A stretch of DNA of 64,000 nt from the NCBI GenBank assembly GCA_963730535.1, contig CAVSRU010000005.1, positions 310,001 to 374,000 of the forward strand, given 5' to 3'. The position numbers were made by a program, and so were the translations under genes. Positions 51,756-61,064 of the stretch are shown one piece after another. Origin of the DNA: DASSUW01 sp963730535. GTDB taxonomy: Bacteria; Actinomycetota; Thermoleophilia; Solirubrobacterales; Solirubrobacteraceae. How positions within the stretch are numbered: the stretch's first letter is position 1; each line of letters opens with the position of its first letter. The notes under the pieces are model-generated. The model was given only the letters and a program-made list of their open reading frames with translations. It was not told the origin of the DNA and did no database searches.

Positions 51756-52436
51756 TCAACCTGTACTTGAGGGTCGAGAGGCACGGAATCGGAGCCCCTC
51801 GCGGACGTACTGGACGGTCGACCCGAGGACCATCGCGACGCCGATGTAGAGCAGCACCGCGCCGAGCGTCTCGAGCCCCGCCATCGCGAAGAACAGGGCG
51901 CTGAACACGGGCCACACACCGAGACGGCCGAGCCAGTTGATCTTGATGTCCGCGCCTTGACGCAGCCCCCACCGCACGAGGAACAGCATGAACAGCTCGC
52001 GGACCGCGAGCACGGCGAGCGCCCAGCGCGGGAGCAGCTCGAAGTTCCAGCAGACCACCGCGCCGGCCAGCACCAGCAGGCGGTCGACCAGCGGATCGAG
52101 CAGCGCGCCGAGCCGCGAGTACTGGCCGGTGACCCGAGCGGCGATCCCGTCGAAGTAGTCCGACCAGCCGATCACGCCGAAGACGATCACCGCCAGCGCG
52201 CTCTGCCCGTCCCCCGACGAGAAGGCGAGCACCAGGAACACGGGGATGAGCGCGAGCCGGACGTAGCCGATCAGGTTCGGGATCGTCCACGGCTGCAGCG
52301 GCTGGCCGCGCAGCGTCTCCGGCGGCGGCGGGCCCGAGCGGTCGAGCCCGAACAGGCGCCGGAAGGTGAGCCGGGCGCGCTCGGCCGCGTCGGCCGCGCG
52401 CTCGCTCGGCGTGCCCTTCAGGGAAGGGTCCGCCAC
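51756..52436 (-). CDS. CDP-alcohol phosphatidyltransferase, PgsA-like
   Basis: 226 residues from GTG 52436, overlapping the proS 3' end by 19 bases. The CDP-alcohol motif DGIAARVTGQYSRLGALLDPLVD holds the conserved Asp and Gly residues. Five to six membrane helices (about 68-90, 95-112, and 140-215). Likely phosphatidylglycerophosphate or cardiolipin/inositol phosphate synthase; PgsA is favoured by length and neighbours. The N-terminal 55 residues are extra. Confidence 0.85.
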   Translation of the reverse strand: MADPSLKGTPSERAADAAERARLTFRRLFGLDRSGPPPPETLRGQPLQPWTIPNLIGYVRLALIPVFLVLAFSSGDGQSALAVIVFGVIGWSDYFDGIAARVTGQYSRLGALLDPLVDRLLVLAGAVVCWNFELLPRWALAVLAVRELFMLFLVRWGLRQGADIKINWLGRLGVWPVFSALFFAMAGLETLGAVLLYIGVAMVLGSTVQYVREGLRFRASRPSSTG

Positions 52437-54100
52437 AGGGCCTCGGCCGCCTCCACGGCCCCCTCGAGCGGCAGCGTGCGGGTCTCCCGGCCCCGCCGCA
52501 CCTGCGCCTCGATCTCCCCGTTGGCCAGCGTGCGCCGGCCCACCGTGAGCCGCAGCGGCACCCCCAGCAGCTCGGCATCGGCGAACTTCTCCCCCGGCCC
52601 GGCGTCGCGGTCGTCGTAGAGCACGCGCAGGCCGGTCTCCTGGAGGTCGGCGTAGAGCTTCTCGGCGAGCTGGCGCTCCTCGCTGTCCTCCTTGCCGAGC
52701 CCGACCAGGTGGATGTCGAACGGCGCGATCGCCCGCGGCCACGAGATCCCCGCCTCGTCGGCGAACTGCTCGACCGCGGCAGCCGTGATCCGCGCCGGCC
52801 CGATGCCGTAGGAGCCCATCCAGATCGGGTGCGGGCTGCCCGACTCGTCGAGATAGGTCGCGTTCAGCGGCTCGGAGAAGCGGGTGCCGAGCTTGAAGAT
52901 GTTGCCGACCTCGATCGCCGGCTCGATCCGGATCGGGTGCCCGTCCACGGTGTCGCCCGGCTCGACCCGCCGCACGTCACCGCGCTTGAACGGGAAGTCG
53001 CGGCCGGGCTCCACGCCACGGAGGTGGGCGTTGTCGCGGTTCGCCCCCGTGATGTAGGAGCCGGGATCGACCGCCTCGTCGAGCAGGATGGGAACGTCGA
53101 TGCCGACCGGCCCGATGTACCCGGCCGGCCCGATGCGGTCCGCGAAGTCATCCTCGCGCGCCGGCCGGAACGGCGCGCCGAGCGCGTTGGCGAGCTTGAT
53201 CTCGTTCACCCGGTGGTCGCCGCGCACGACGACCATCACCAGCCCGCGGTCCTCGACGATCACCGGGAACGCCTTCAGCAGCGCGCCGGCCGGGACGTCC
53301 ATGCGATCGGCGACCTCGCGCACGGTCGTCAGCCCCGGGGTCTCGACCAGCTCCGGCGCCGGAAGGCCGCCAGGAAGCTCGACCGGCTGCGCCTGGGCGC
53401 TGGCGACCTCCACGTTGGCGGCGTAGCCGGGGGCGAGCGCGACGTCGTTCTCCCCCGCCGGGCAGGGAGCCATGTACTCGTGCGCGCCGACGCCGCCCAT
53501 CATCCCGACGTCGGACTCGACGCGATACCACTCGAGCCCCACGCGATCGAAGATCCGGTCGTAGGCCTCGCGGTGCGTCTCGTACGACTCGTCGAGCGCC
53601 TCGCGGTCGCGGTCGAAGGTGTACGCGTCCTTCATGATGAACTCGCGCGTGCGGAGCACGCCGGCGCGCGGGCGTGGCTCGTCCCGCTCCTTCGTCTGGA
53701 TGTGGTACAGGAACAGCGGCAGGTCGCGGTAGGAGCGCACGACGGGAGCGACGTGGGTGGTGATCGCCTCCTCGTGCGTCATCGCCAGCACGAGGTCGGC
53801 GCCGCGGCGGTCCTTGAGCTTGAACAGCTCCTCGATGCCGTACCGGCCGCTGCGCTGCCACAGCTCGGCGGGGTTGAGCACCGGCATCAGCATCTCGTGC
53901 GAGCCGATGCGGTCGAGCTCCTCGCGGACGATCTGCGCGACGTTCTCATGCACCCGCCAGCCCGCGGGTAGCCAGGTCCACATACCGGCCCCGAGCTGCC
54001 GGATCAGGCCCGCGCGCACCATCAGCCGGTGCGAGAGCGCCTCCGCGTCGGCGGGCGCCTCCTTCTCGGTGGGCAGGAAGTAGCGCGAGAGCCTGGTCAT
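52418..54100 (-). CDS. proS: Prolyl-tRNA synthetase
   Basis: 560 residues from ATG 54100. Bacterial type with the INS editing domain: class II motif 1 at HEMLMPVLNPAELWQRSGR, motif 2 FKLKDRRGADLVLAMTHEE and TKERDEPRPRAGVLRTREFIMKDAYTFD. The editing region spans about 220-380 (MDVPAGALLKAFPV). Motif 3 is GSYGIGPARI, and the anticodon domain follows from about 460. Charges tRNA-Pro. The neighbour of ispG in many Actinobacteria. Confidence 0.95.
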   Translation of the reverse strand: MTRLSRYFLPTEKEAPADAEALSHRLMVRAGLIRQLGAGMWTWLPAGWRVHENVAQIVREELDRIGSHEMLMPVLNPAELWQRSGRYGIEELFKLKDRRGADLVLAMTHEEAITTHVAPVVRSYRDLPLFLYHIQTKERDEPRPRAGVLRTREFIMKDAYTFDRDREALDESYETHREAYDRIFDRVGLEWYRVESDVGMMGGVGAHEYMAPCPAGENDVALAPGYAANVEVASAQAQPVELPGGLPAPELVETPGLTTVREVADRMDVPAGALLKAFPVIVEDRGLVMVVVRGDHRVNEIKLANALGAPFRPAREDDFADRIGPAGYIGPVGIDVPILLDEAVDPGSYITGANRDNAHLRGVEPGRDFPFKRGDVRRVEPGDTVDGHPIRIEPAIEVGNIFKLGTRFSEPLNATYLDESGSPHPIWMGSYGIGPARITAAAVEQFADEAGISWPRAIAPFDIHLVGLGKEDSEERQLAEKLYADLQETGLRVLYDDRDAGPGEKFADAELLGVPLRLTVGRRTLANGEIEAQVRRGRETRTLPLEGAVEAAEALWRTLP

Positions 54101-54154
54101 CGGGTCCGAGAGCCTAGTCTGTCTCTGTCTGACGACGACCGAGAGGAGCTGAAG

Positions 54155-54760
54155 ATGGCCTACGAGGTTCCCCCGCTGCCCTACGCCTACGACGCGCTCG
54201 AGCCGCACATCGACGAAGCGACCATGCGCCTGCATCACGACAAGCATCATCAGGCGTACGTGGACAAGGTCAATGCGGCGCTCGAAGGCACCGAGTGGGA
54301 CGGCAAGCCGGTCGAGGAGGTCCTCCAGAACCTCGACGCCCTGCCGGCCGACAAGCAGAAGGCGGTCCGCAACAACGGCGGCGGCCACTACAACCACTCG
54401 CTGTTCTGGACCTGGATGAGCCCGGACGGCGGCGGCGAGCCGAGCGGCGCCCTCGCCGACGCCATCAACTCCGCCTTCGGCTCGTTCTCGGACTTCCAGG
54501 GCAAGCTCAAGGAGACCGGCGTCAACCAGTTCGGCTCCGGCTGGGCATGGCTCGTGCACGACGGCTCCGCCCTCGCCGTGGTCGGCAGCGCCAACCAGGA
54601 CAACCCGATCTCCGGCGGCCAGACGGCGCTGCTGGGCGTCGACGTCTGGGAGCACGCCTACTACCTCAAGTACCAGAACAAGCGCCCGGACTACATCGAC
54701 GCGTGGTGGAACGTCGTCAACTGGGACGCGGTGTCGGAGCGCTACTCGTCGGTCGCCTAG
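54155..54760 (+). CDS. sodA: Fe/Mn superoxide dismutase
   Basis: 201 residues; GAGAGGAG precedes ATG 54155. Metal ligands in RLHHDKHHQAYVDKVNAAL (His about 27), GGHYNHSLFW (His about 77) and VDVWEHAYYLKYQN (Asp, His). The Gly in GGGHYNHS and Gln in NQDNPIS are compatible with Mn or Fe. Removes superoxide in the cytosol. It is divergent from proS and convergent with ispG. Confidence 0.95.
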   Translation: MAYEVPPLPYAYDALEPHIDEATMRLHHDKHHQAYVDKVNAALEGTEWDGKPVEEVLQNLDALPADKQKAVRNNGGGHYNHSLFWTWMSPDGGGEPSGALADAINSAFGSFSDFQGKLKETGVNQFGSGWAWLVHDGSALAVVGSANQDNPISGGQTALLGVDVWEHAYYLKYQNKRPDYIDAWWNVVNWDAVSERYSSVA

Positions 54761-54784
54761 GGGCCGGCGAGCCCGCGGCGCCGC

Positions 54785-56044
54785 TCACGCACGCGTGAAG
54801 CGGCGCCCGGCGGTGGGTGACGCCGATTCGTCGAGCAGGACGTCGTCCATCGCGTCGGCGTCGGCGCGGGCCTTCTCGGCCTCGAGCTTGGCGAGCCGCT
54901 CGGGCGTCAGCTCGCCGGCGTTCTCGTCCTCGATGCGCTGGAGCCACTCGGCGCCGAGCGCCTGCTCGCCGGCGTCGACGTCGATCCGCCGCGTCTTCGC
55001 GTACTTGTCGATCTCGATGAACAGCTCGTCGACGAGCCGCTCCTGGGGCACCTTCTTCAAGGGCTTGCCGCGGGAGAAGATCAGGCCCTCGTTCTTGGCG
55101 CCGGTGATGCCGAAGTCGGCGTGCGAGGCCTCGCCGATGCCGTTCACCGCGCACCCGAGCACCGCGACCTCGATCGGGTCCTCGTAGGCCTCGAGCCGGC
55201 GCTCGATGTCGGCCACCACGGTGTCCATGTCGAACTGGAGGCGGCCGCAGGTGGGGCACGCGATGAGGACCGGCCCGCGCTCACGGAGCTTGAGCGCCTT
55301 GAGGATCTCCCAGGCGACCTTGACCTCCTCCTCGGCGTGGAAGGTCGACAGCGAGATGCGGATCGTGTCGCCGATCCCGTCGGCCAGCAGCGTGCCCAGG
55401 CCGACCGCCGACTTCAAGGAGCCCGACCACTTCGTGCCGGCCTCCGTGATCCCCAGGTGCAGCGGGTAGGGGATCCGCTCGGAGAGCAGCCGGTTGGCGG
55501 CGATCGTGTACGGCACGTTGGTCGACTTGATGGAGACCTTGAAGTCCTCGAACTCGAGGCGCTCCATGAGCCGGACGAACTCCGCCGCGGCGGTGACCAG
55601 CGCCTCGACCGGGTTCTCGCGCTCGAGCTCGTGCAGGTGCTTGGGGAGCGATCCCGAGTTGACGCCGATGCGCATCGGCGTGCCGGCGGCGCGCGCGCGG
55701 TCGGCGACCTCGGCGACCTTCTCCGGCCCCCCGATGTTGCCCGGGTTCAGGCGGATGCAATGAGCCCCCGCGTCGATCGCCTTCAGCGCCAGCGTGTGGT
55801 TGAAGTGGATGTCGGCGATCACCGGGATCGGCGACTCGACGACGATCGTCTTCAGCGCCTCGACGTCCTTGTCGCGCGGCACGGCGACGCGCACCACGTC
55901 CGCCCCCGCGTCCGCCACCTTGCGGATCTGCTCCATCGTCGCGCCGAGGTTCGCGGTCTCGGTCTTCGTCATCGTCTGGACGACGACGGGGGCGCCGCCG
56001 CCGATCTGCACGCCGCCGACGCTCACGGACCGCTCAGAAGCCAT
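54785..56044 (-). CDS. ispG: 4-hydroxy-3-methylbut-2-enyl diphosphate synthase
   Basis: 419 residues from ATG 56044. SVSVGGVQIGGGAPVVVQTMTKT, CIRLNPGNIGG, HLGITEAGT, and Cys ligands of the [4Fe-4S] cluster in CPTCGR and LGCAVNGIGE. Penultimate step of the MEP isoprenoid pathway, as is dxr at 57.9 kb. A sulfotransferase gene on the other strand separates it from rseP. The C-terminal 30 residues are charged and extra. Confidence 0.95.
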   Translation of the reverse strand: MASERSVSVGGVQIGGGAPVVVQTMTKTETANLGATMEQIRKVADAGADVVRVAVPRDKDVEALKTIVVESPIPVIADIHFNHTLALKAIDAGAHCIRLNPGNIGGPEKVAEVADRARAAGTPMRIGVNSGSLPKHLHELERENPVEALVTAAAEFVRLMERLEFEDFKVSIKSTNVPYTIAANRLLSERIPYPLHLGITEAGTKWSGSLKSAVGLGTLLADGIGDTIRISLSTFHAEEEVKVAWEILKALKLRERGPVLIACPTCGRLQFDMDTVVADIERRLEAYEDPIEVAVLGCAVNGIGEASHADFGITGAKNEGLIFSRGKPLKKVPQERLVDELFIEIDKYAKTRRIDVDAGEQALGAEWLQRIEDENAGELTPERLAKLEAEKARADADAMDDVLLDESASPTAGRRFTRA

Positions 56045-56059
56045 GGGGTCCAGTCTAGG

Positions 56060-56887
56060 ATGGCCCGGGTGTCCCTGAAGCGCCGGGTCAACGCAGCCAT
56101 CCCTGCCGCGGTGCAAGAGCGGCGTGCGTCGCCGCCCCCGCTCACGCGCCCGCTGGTCGCCGGCGACCGGCTCCTGACCGCCCCCGCGTTCGTGCTCTCG
56201 AGCGTGCGCTCCGGGTCGACGCTCCTGCGCGTGCTCCTGAACACGCATTCGCAGATCCACGCGCCGCACGAGCTGCACCTGCGCAACATCTGGGTCAAGA
56301 CCCGCCACCACAACACCGAGTGGGCGCTGCACGAGATGGACCTCGACCGCGCGCAGCTCACGTACCTGCTGTGGGATCGCCTGCTGCACCGGCAGCTCGA
56401 GCGCAGCGGCAAGCGGATCCTCGTCAACAAGACGCCGAGCGACGTGTTCATCGTCGACCGCATCCGCGAGTGCTGGCCCGACGCGCGGTTGATCTTCCTG
56501 CTCCGCCACCCGGTGGCGATCATGCGCTCGCGCGCGAAGATGGCGACCTTCGACGCCGACGCCAACGCGGCCCGGGTGCTGCGGTACTGCGAGGCCGTCG
56601 AGAAGGCGCGCACGAGGTTCGAAGGGCTGACCGTGCGTTACGAGGACATGGCGAGCGACCCGGCGGCCGAGACCAAGCGGCTGTGCGAGTTCCTCGGCGT
56701 CGCCTGGGAGCCCTCGATGCTCGAGTACGGCGAGGGCGATCACGGCCGGTTCCGCCGCGGGATCGGCGACTTCAGCGACAAGCTCAAGTCCGGCCAGGTG
56801 CAGGCGGCGCCGCCGCCACCGCCGGCGAGCGAGGTCCCGGAGCCGCTGCGGCCGATCGCGGCCGCCTGGGGCTATCTGCCTACCTGA
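56060..56887 (+). CDS. Sulfotransferase-family protein
   Basis: 275 residues. The PAPS 5' phosphosulfate loop is in LSSVRSGSTLLRVLLNTH (about 47-60), the 3' loop in RLIFLLRHPVAIMRSRAKM, and RYEDMASDPAAETKRLCEFLGV is the family helix. The acceptor is unknown; actinobacterial members sulfate glycolipids or trehalose. Its insertion on the opposite strand inside the dxr-rseP-ispG block is unusual. The 3' end overlaps rseP by 8 bases. Confidence 0.85.
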   Translation: MARVSLKRRVNAAIPAAVQERRASPPPLTRPLVAGDRLLTAPAFVLSSVRSGSTLLRVLLNTHSQIHAPHELHLRNIWVKTRHHNTEWALHEMDLDRAQLTYLLWDRLLHRQLERSGKRILVNKTPSDVFIVDRIRECWPDARLIFLLRHPVAIMRSRAKMATFDADANAARVLRYCEAVEKARTRFEGLTVRYEDMASDPAAETKRLCEFLGVAWEPSMLEYGEGDHGRFRRGIGDFSDKLKSGQVQAAPPPPPASEVPEPLRPIAAAWGYLPT

Positions 56888-57947
56888 CGCCGAAACCGTC
56901 GCCGGTGAGCCGCCCGAGGTCGTTCGTCAGGCCGATCATGAACAGCGCGATCACGAGCACGAAGCCGATGAAGCCGGCGCGCTCCATGACGCTGAACGGA
57001 ATCGCACGGCCGCGGACCTTCTCGGCCAGGGCCCAGAAGATGTGCCCGCCGTCGAGCGGCAGGAACGGGAACAGGTTGATGACGCCCAGCGACAGCGAGA
57101 TGATCGCGAGCAGGAAGACGGCGCGCTCGACGCTGAGCTCGATCGTCTGGCGCGTGACCTCGTAGGAGCCGACCACGCCCGAGATGTCCTCGCGCTTGTC
57201 GGCCTGGAAGATGCCGGCGATCGTCTCCACCGTCTTGGTGGTGAAGAACCACAGCTCCGATACCGAGCGGCCCGCCGCGTCGACCGGTCCCACGGGTCGC
57301 GGCACCGAGCCGACGCCGAAGCCGACCAGCATGTCGTCCGTCTGCTCGTCGTAGACGGGCTTCAGGCGGACGGTCCGCTCCTCGCCGTTCCGCACGACGG
57401 TGATGGCGGCGGGCGTGCTCGCCTGGCACCCGTTGGCCTCCTCCGCACACCGGTGGGAGGCGATCCGCGCCTTCAGCGCCTCGAAGTCGCCGCGCACGCC
57501 GTCGACCGCGACGATCCGGTCGCCCGGAGCGAGCGCGCCGCGCGCCGGCGGGGCGTTGATCTGCTCGATCCGCGTCGTCGGCTCGCCGACGCCGTTGGCC
57601 CAGATCAGCACCCACAGGATGAGGAACGCGAGCACGATGTTGACCGCCGGGCCGGCGGCGATGACGACGATCCGCTTCCACACCGGCTGGCGGTAGTAGG
57701 CGCGGTGGGCGACCTCCGGCGGGATGTCCTCCGCCGGGTTCATGCCGGTGATCTTCACGTAGCCGCCGAGCGGCACCGCCCCGATCGCGTACTCCGTCTC
57801 CCCAAGCTTCTTGCGCGCGATCAGCGGCGGGAAGAAGAGCGAGAAGCGCTCGACGCGCATACCGACCGCCTTGGCGGCCGCGAAGTGGCCGGCCTCGTGG
57901 AGGATGATCAGTACCGCGAAGCCGAGGAAGGCGAGCAGGAAGCTCAC
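56880..57947 (-). CDS. rseP: Site-2 protease, RseP/RasP type (M50)
   Basis: 355 residues from GTG 57947. Zinc site HEAGHFAAAK (about 18-22) in helix 1, LGGYVKITGMNP, one PDZ domain (about 115-200, with GDRIVAVDGVRG) and LFPFLPLDGGHIFW with the third ligand Asp. Cleaves anti-sigma factors and signal peptides in the membrane. It overlaps dxr by 4 bases. Standard bacterial gene pair. Confidence 0.92.
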   Translation of the reverse strand: MSFLLAFLGFAVLIILHEAGHFAAAKAVGMRVERFSLFFPPLIARKKLGETEYAIGAVPLGGYVKITGMNPAEDIPPEVAHRAYYRQPVWKRIVVIAAGPAVNIVLAFLILWVLIWANGVGEPTTRIEQINAPPARGALAPGDRIVAVDGVRGDFEALKARIASHRCAEEANGCQASTPAAITVVRNGEERTVRLKPVYDEQTDDMLVGFGVGSVPRPVGPVDAAGRSVSELWFFTTKTVETIAGIFQADKREDISGVVGSYEVTRQTIELSVERAVFLLAIISLSLGVINLFPFLPLDGGHIFWALAEKVRGRAIPFSVMERAGFIGFVLVIALFMIGLTNDLGRLTGDGFGVR

Positions 57948-59096
57948 GCGTGCACCGCCACGAGCTCTCCGGCGACGTCGCGCGCCTGCGCGTCGGCCCG
58001 GTAGAGCGAGTCGAACCCGTGCACGCGCTCGGCGCCGACCCGCTCGAGCGTCGTCTCGATCACCGCCGGGATGCCCATGAAGCCGAGCCGCCCGCCGAGG
58101 AACGCGTGCACGGCGACCTCGTTGGCGGCGTTGAGCACGCACGGCCCGGTGCCACCGGCCACGGCCGCCTCGCGGGCCAGGCGCAGTGCCGGGAACGCCG
58201 TCTCGTCGGGCGCCTCGAAGGTCAGCGAGCCGAGCTCGGCGAGGTCGAGCGGCCGTATCGGCACGTCGACGCGCTCGGGGTGGTGGAGCGCGTAGGCGAT
58301 CGGCACCCGCATGTCTGGGTACCCGAGGTGGGCGAGCGACGCGCCGTCGCAGAGGGAGACCATGGCGTGCACGATCGACTGTGGGTGCACCACGATCTCG
58401 ATGTCCTCGTACGGCGTGCCGAACAGGTGGTGGGCCTCGATCACCTCGAGGCCCTTGTTCATCAGCGTCGCCGAGTCGACCGTGATCTTGCCGCCCATCG
58501 CCCACGTCGGGTGCCGGAGCGCCTCCTCGACGGTCACGTCCTCGAGCTCGGCGCGCGAGCGGCCGCGGAACGGGCCGCCGGAGGCCGTCAGCGTCAGCCG
58601 GTCGATCGTGCCGGCGCGCTCGCCGGCGATCAGCTGGTGCAGCGCGGAATGCTCGGAGTCGACGGGGATGATCTGGGCGCCGGTAGCCTCGGCCAGCGCC
58701 ATCACCAGCTCCCCGCCGACGACCAGCGACTCCTTGTTGGCCAGCGCGAGGTCGATCCCCTCGGTCAGCGCGACGATCGTCGGGCCGAGCCCGGCCGAGC
58801 CGACGATCGCGTTGAGGACGAGGTCGGCGTCCGAGCCGGCGACGAGCTCCACGAGGCCCTCGGGGCCTGCGAGGACCTCGCCGTCGGTCCACGCCTCGCT
58901 CGCCCGCGCGGCGGCCGGCTCGTCGGACAGCGCGATCCGGCGCACGCCGTGGGCGCGCGCCTGCGCGACCAGCGAGTCGTGATCGGTGCCCGCGGACAGG
59001 CCAACGACGCTCGAACGCGTCGCCGGCGCGGGCGACGACGTCGAGCGCCTGGGTACCGATCGACCCGGTCGAGCCGAGGATGAGGAGCCGCTTCAT
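57944..59096 (-). CDS. dxr: 1-deoxy-D-xylulose 5-phosphate reductoisomerase, frameshifted
   Basis: About 383 residues after joining frames; ATG 59096. N-terminal NADPH loop LILGSTGSIGTQALDVV. One extra base at about 59009 breaks the frame after GDAFE; without it VVGLSAGTDHDSLVAQARAH follows. The rest carries ANKESLVVGGELV, PVDSEHSALHQLI and TASGGPFRGR with the metal and substrate residues, and PTWAMGGKITVDSATLMNKG. Converts DXP to MEP. Essential in MEP organisms, so the indel is likely an error. Confidence 0.9.
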
Positions 59097-59122
59097 CGGC
59101 GACCCATTGTGGCAACGGCTTC

Positions 59123-59575
59123 CTAAGGGCCGGATGATTTGCTGCGCAGCAGCGGCCGGACGAACCAGAGCGCCGCGAGCGCGAGCGCGACGAGCGCCGG
59201 CCAGTACCACGCGCTGCCGAGCCCGAAGAGGTAGTCGGTGATCAGCACCAGCGCGCCGACGATGGCCAGCGCGAGGAACACGAGGCCGGCGATCATCAGG
59301 CGATGGGCGGACTCGATCACGTACTGGCGATCGCTCTTGTGGAAGCGCAGCCGGTGGGTCGCCGTCGGCGCGATCAGGAAGACGGTCGAGACCGCCGTGG
59401 CCAGCAGGACCGCGAAGAAGAGGTTCTTCTGGAAGCTCGTGACGCGCTGGAACCCCTGGGCGAAGGGCACGGTGAGCAGGAACGCGAACAGGATCTGCAC
59501 GCCGGGCAGCGCGATCCGCAGCTCCTGGAGCAGCTCGGCCATCTGCCGCTCGGTGCGGTCCTCGTCGTCGGTCAT
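59123..59575 (-). CDS. DUF6328-family membrane protein
   Basis: 150 residues with four membrane helices (about 27-45, 55-72, 92-112 and 117-137). RTERQMAELLQELRIALPGVQILFAFLLTVPFA and a YVIESAHRLMIAG core match DUF6328. The role is unknown. Its insertion between cdsA (4-base overlap) and dxr (26 bases) is uncommon and suggests a link with phospholipid or isoprenoid precursors. Confidence 0.85.
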   Translation of the reverse strand: MTDDEDRTERQMAELLQELRIALPGVQILFAFLLTVPFAQGFQRVTSFQKNLFFAVLLATAVSTVFLIAPTATHRLRFHKSDRQYVIESAHRLMIAGLVFLALAIVGALVLITDYLFGLGSAWYWPALVALALAALWFVRPLLRSKSSGP

Positions 59576-60405
59576 AGGAGCGCCAGCCAGACGTAGTACC
59601 CGGTGACGAGCGAGAAGAATGCCGCGTCGAGGCGATCGAGGGCGCCCCCGTGCGCGCCGAACAGCGCGCCCGCATCCTTGGCGCCCGCGTCGCGCTTGAC
59701 CGCCGACTCGAACAGGTCGCCGAGCGGGGCGACCACGCCGACCGCCGCGCCGAGGATCAGCGCCTCGCCGTGGGTCAGCCAGTCCTGGTAGAGCCCGGCC
59801 GCCCACGTGAAGAGCACGGCCGTGAGGAACCCGATCACGAGCCCTTCGACGGTCTTGTTGGGCGAGATCCGCGGCGACAGGCGGTGCGTGCCGAACCAGC
59901 GCCCACCGAGGTAGGCGCCCGTGTCGCCCAGGAACGTGCCGACGAGCACGTCGACGACGATGCCGTCGCCGTGCTCGAGGTCGCGCAGGAGGATCGCGTG
60001 GGCGACCGCCATCCCCACCCAGAACGTGCCGAGCAGCGTGACGGCCATCCCCTCGGTCAGGGTCGCGCCCTCCCGCCGGGGCACCACCAGGCCGAGCAGG
60101 AAGATCAGCGGCAGCGAGGCCACGGTGGCGAGCAGGACCTGCCGCTCGGTGCCCTCGAGCGCCGCGACGGCGAGCCCGGTGAGCGCCAGGAAGCCGGCGA
60201 GCTTGACCGGGCGCGCGGCTTCGTACATCCGGAAGAACTCGTGCAGGCAGACGAAGCCGAGCAGGAGGATGCCGGCCGCGAAGATCCAGCCGCCCGCCAC
60301 GATGATCGCGATCGCGTAGGCGATCGCCGGGATGGCGACGAGGACGCGGCGCACGAGGTCGCCGCCCACCCCGCGCCGCCGCGGTCGTGTCCGTCGCGTG
60401 CTCAT
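59572..60405 (-). CDS. cdsA: Phosphatidate cytidylyltransferase
   Basis: 277 residues from ATG 60405, about seven membrane helices. The C-terminal signature GDLFESAVKRDAGAKDAGAL and HGGALDRLDAAFFS is diagnostic. Makes CDP-diacylglycerol, used by the PgsA-like enzyme at 51.8 kb. Overlaps uppS by 4 bases. Confidence 0.94.
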   Translation of the reverse strand: MSTRRTRPRRRGVGGDLVRRVLVAIPAIAYAIAIIVAGGWIFAAGILLLGFVCLHEFFRMYEAARPVKLAGFLALTGLAVAALEGTERQVLLATVASLPLIFLLGLVVPRREGATLTEGMAVTLLGTFWVGMAVAHAILLRDLEHGDGIVVDVLVGTFLGDTGAYLGGRWFGTHRLSPRISPNKTVEGLVIGFLTAVLFTWAAGLYQDWLTHGEALILGAAVGVVAPLGDLFESAVKRDAGAKDAGALFGAHGGALDRLDAAFFSLVTGYYVWLALL

Positions 60406-61064
60406 CGCCCGCCGAACCGGCGCCGGCGCACCTCGAACTCGCCGAGCGCCGCCTCGAAGTCCTCGCGCGAGAAGTCCGGCCACAGCACCTCCGTGAAGTG
60501 CAGCTCGGAGTAGGCCGATTGCCACAGCAGGTAGTTCGAGAGCCGCTGCTCGCCGCTCGTGCGGATGATGAGCTCCGGGTCGTGCATCTCCGGCGCGTAC
60601 AGGTGGCGCCGGAACTCCTCCTCGGACGTACCGTCGAACGCGCGCGCGGCGTCGACGATCTCCGCCCGGCCGCCGTAGTTGAACGCCACGAAGAGCGTGA
60701 TCTGATCGTTGGCGGCGGTCTTCTCCTCCGCCCAGCGCATCTGCTCGAGCAGCTCCCCGGCCACACCCTCGCGCCGGCCGATGAACCGCATGCGCACGCC
60801 CTCCCCGTCGAGCTCGGGGGTCTCGGCGAGGATGCGCTCGGAGAACATCGCCATCAGCGCCGCGACCTCCTCCGGGGAGCGCGACCAGTTCTCGGTCGAG
60901 AACGAGTACACCGTCAGCTCGCGCACGCCGAGGTCGACGGCGTCACGGAGGCGGGCCTTGACCGTGTCGGCCCCGGCCCGGTGCCCTTCCTCGACGGGCA
61001 GGCCCCGCTGCCGGGCCCACCGTCCGTTGCCATCCGTGATGATGGCGACGTACGAGGCGCTCAC
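60402..61064 (-). CDS. uppS: Isoprenyl (undecaprenyl) diphosphate synthase
   Basis: 220 residues. Catalytic Asp in IITDGNGRWARQRG, GHRAGADTVKARLRDA, YSFSTENWSRS, VAFNYGGRAEIVDA and the C-terminal IIRTSGEQRLSNYLLWQSAYSE. Makes the C55-type lipid carrier for cell-wall synthesis. A Thr precedes the catalytic DGN instead of the common Met. Short for the family (220 versus about 250) but complete. Confidence 0.94.
   Translation of the reverse strand: MSASYVAIITDGNGRWARQRGLPVEEGHRAGADTVKARLRDAVDLGVRELTVYSFSTENWSRSPEEVAALMAMFSERILAETPELDGEGVRMRFIGRREGVAGELLEQMRWAEEKTAANDQITLFVAFNYGGRAEIVDAARAFDGTSEEEFRRHLYAPEMHDPELIIRTSGEQRLSNYLLWQSAYSELHFTEVLWPDFSREDFEAALGEFEVRRRRFGGR

Noticed and set aside
56880..59675. 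One 931-residue open frame over dxr and rseP
   Set aside because: Only its ends match real proteins (dxr N-terminus, rseP). The middle is the wrong frame of dxr, produced by the extra base at about 59009.
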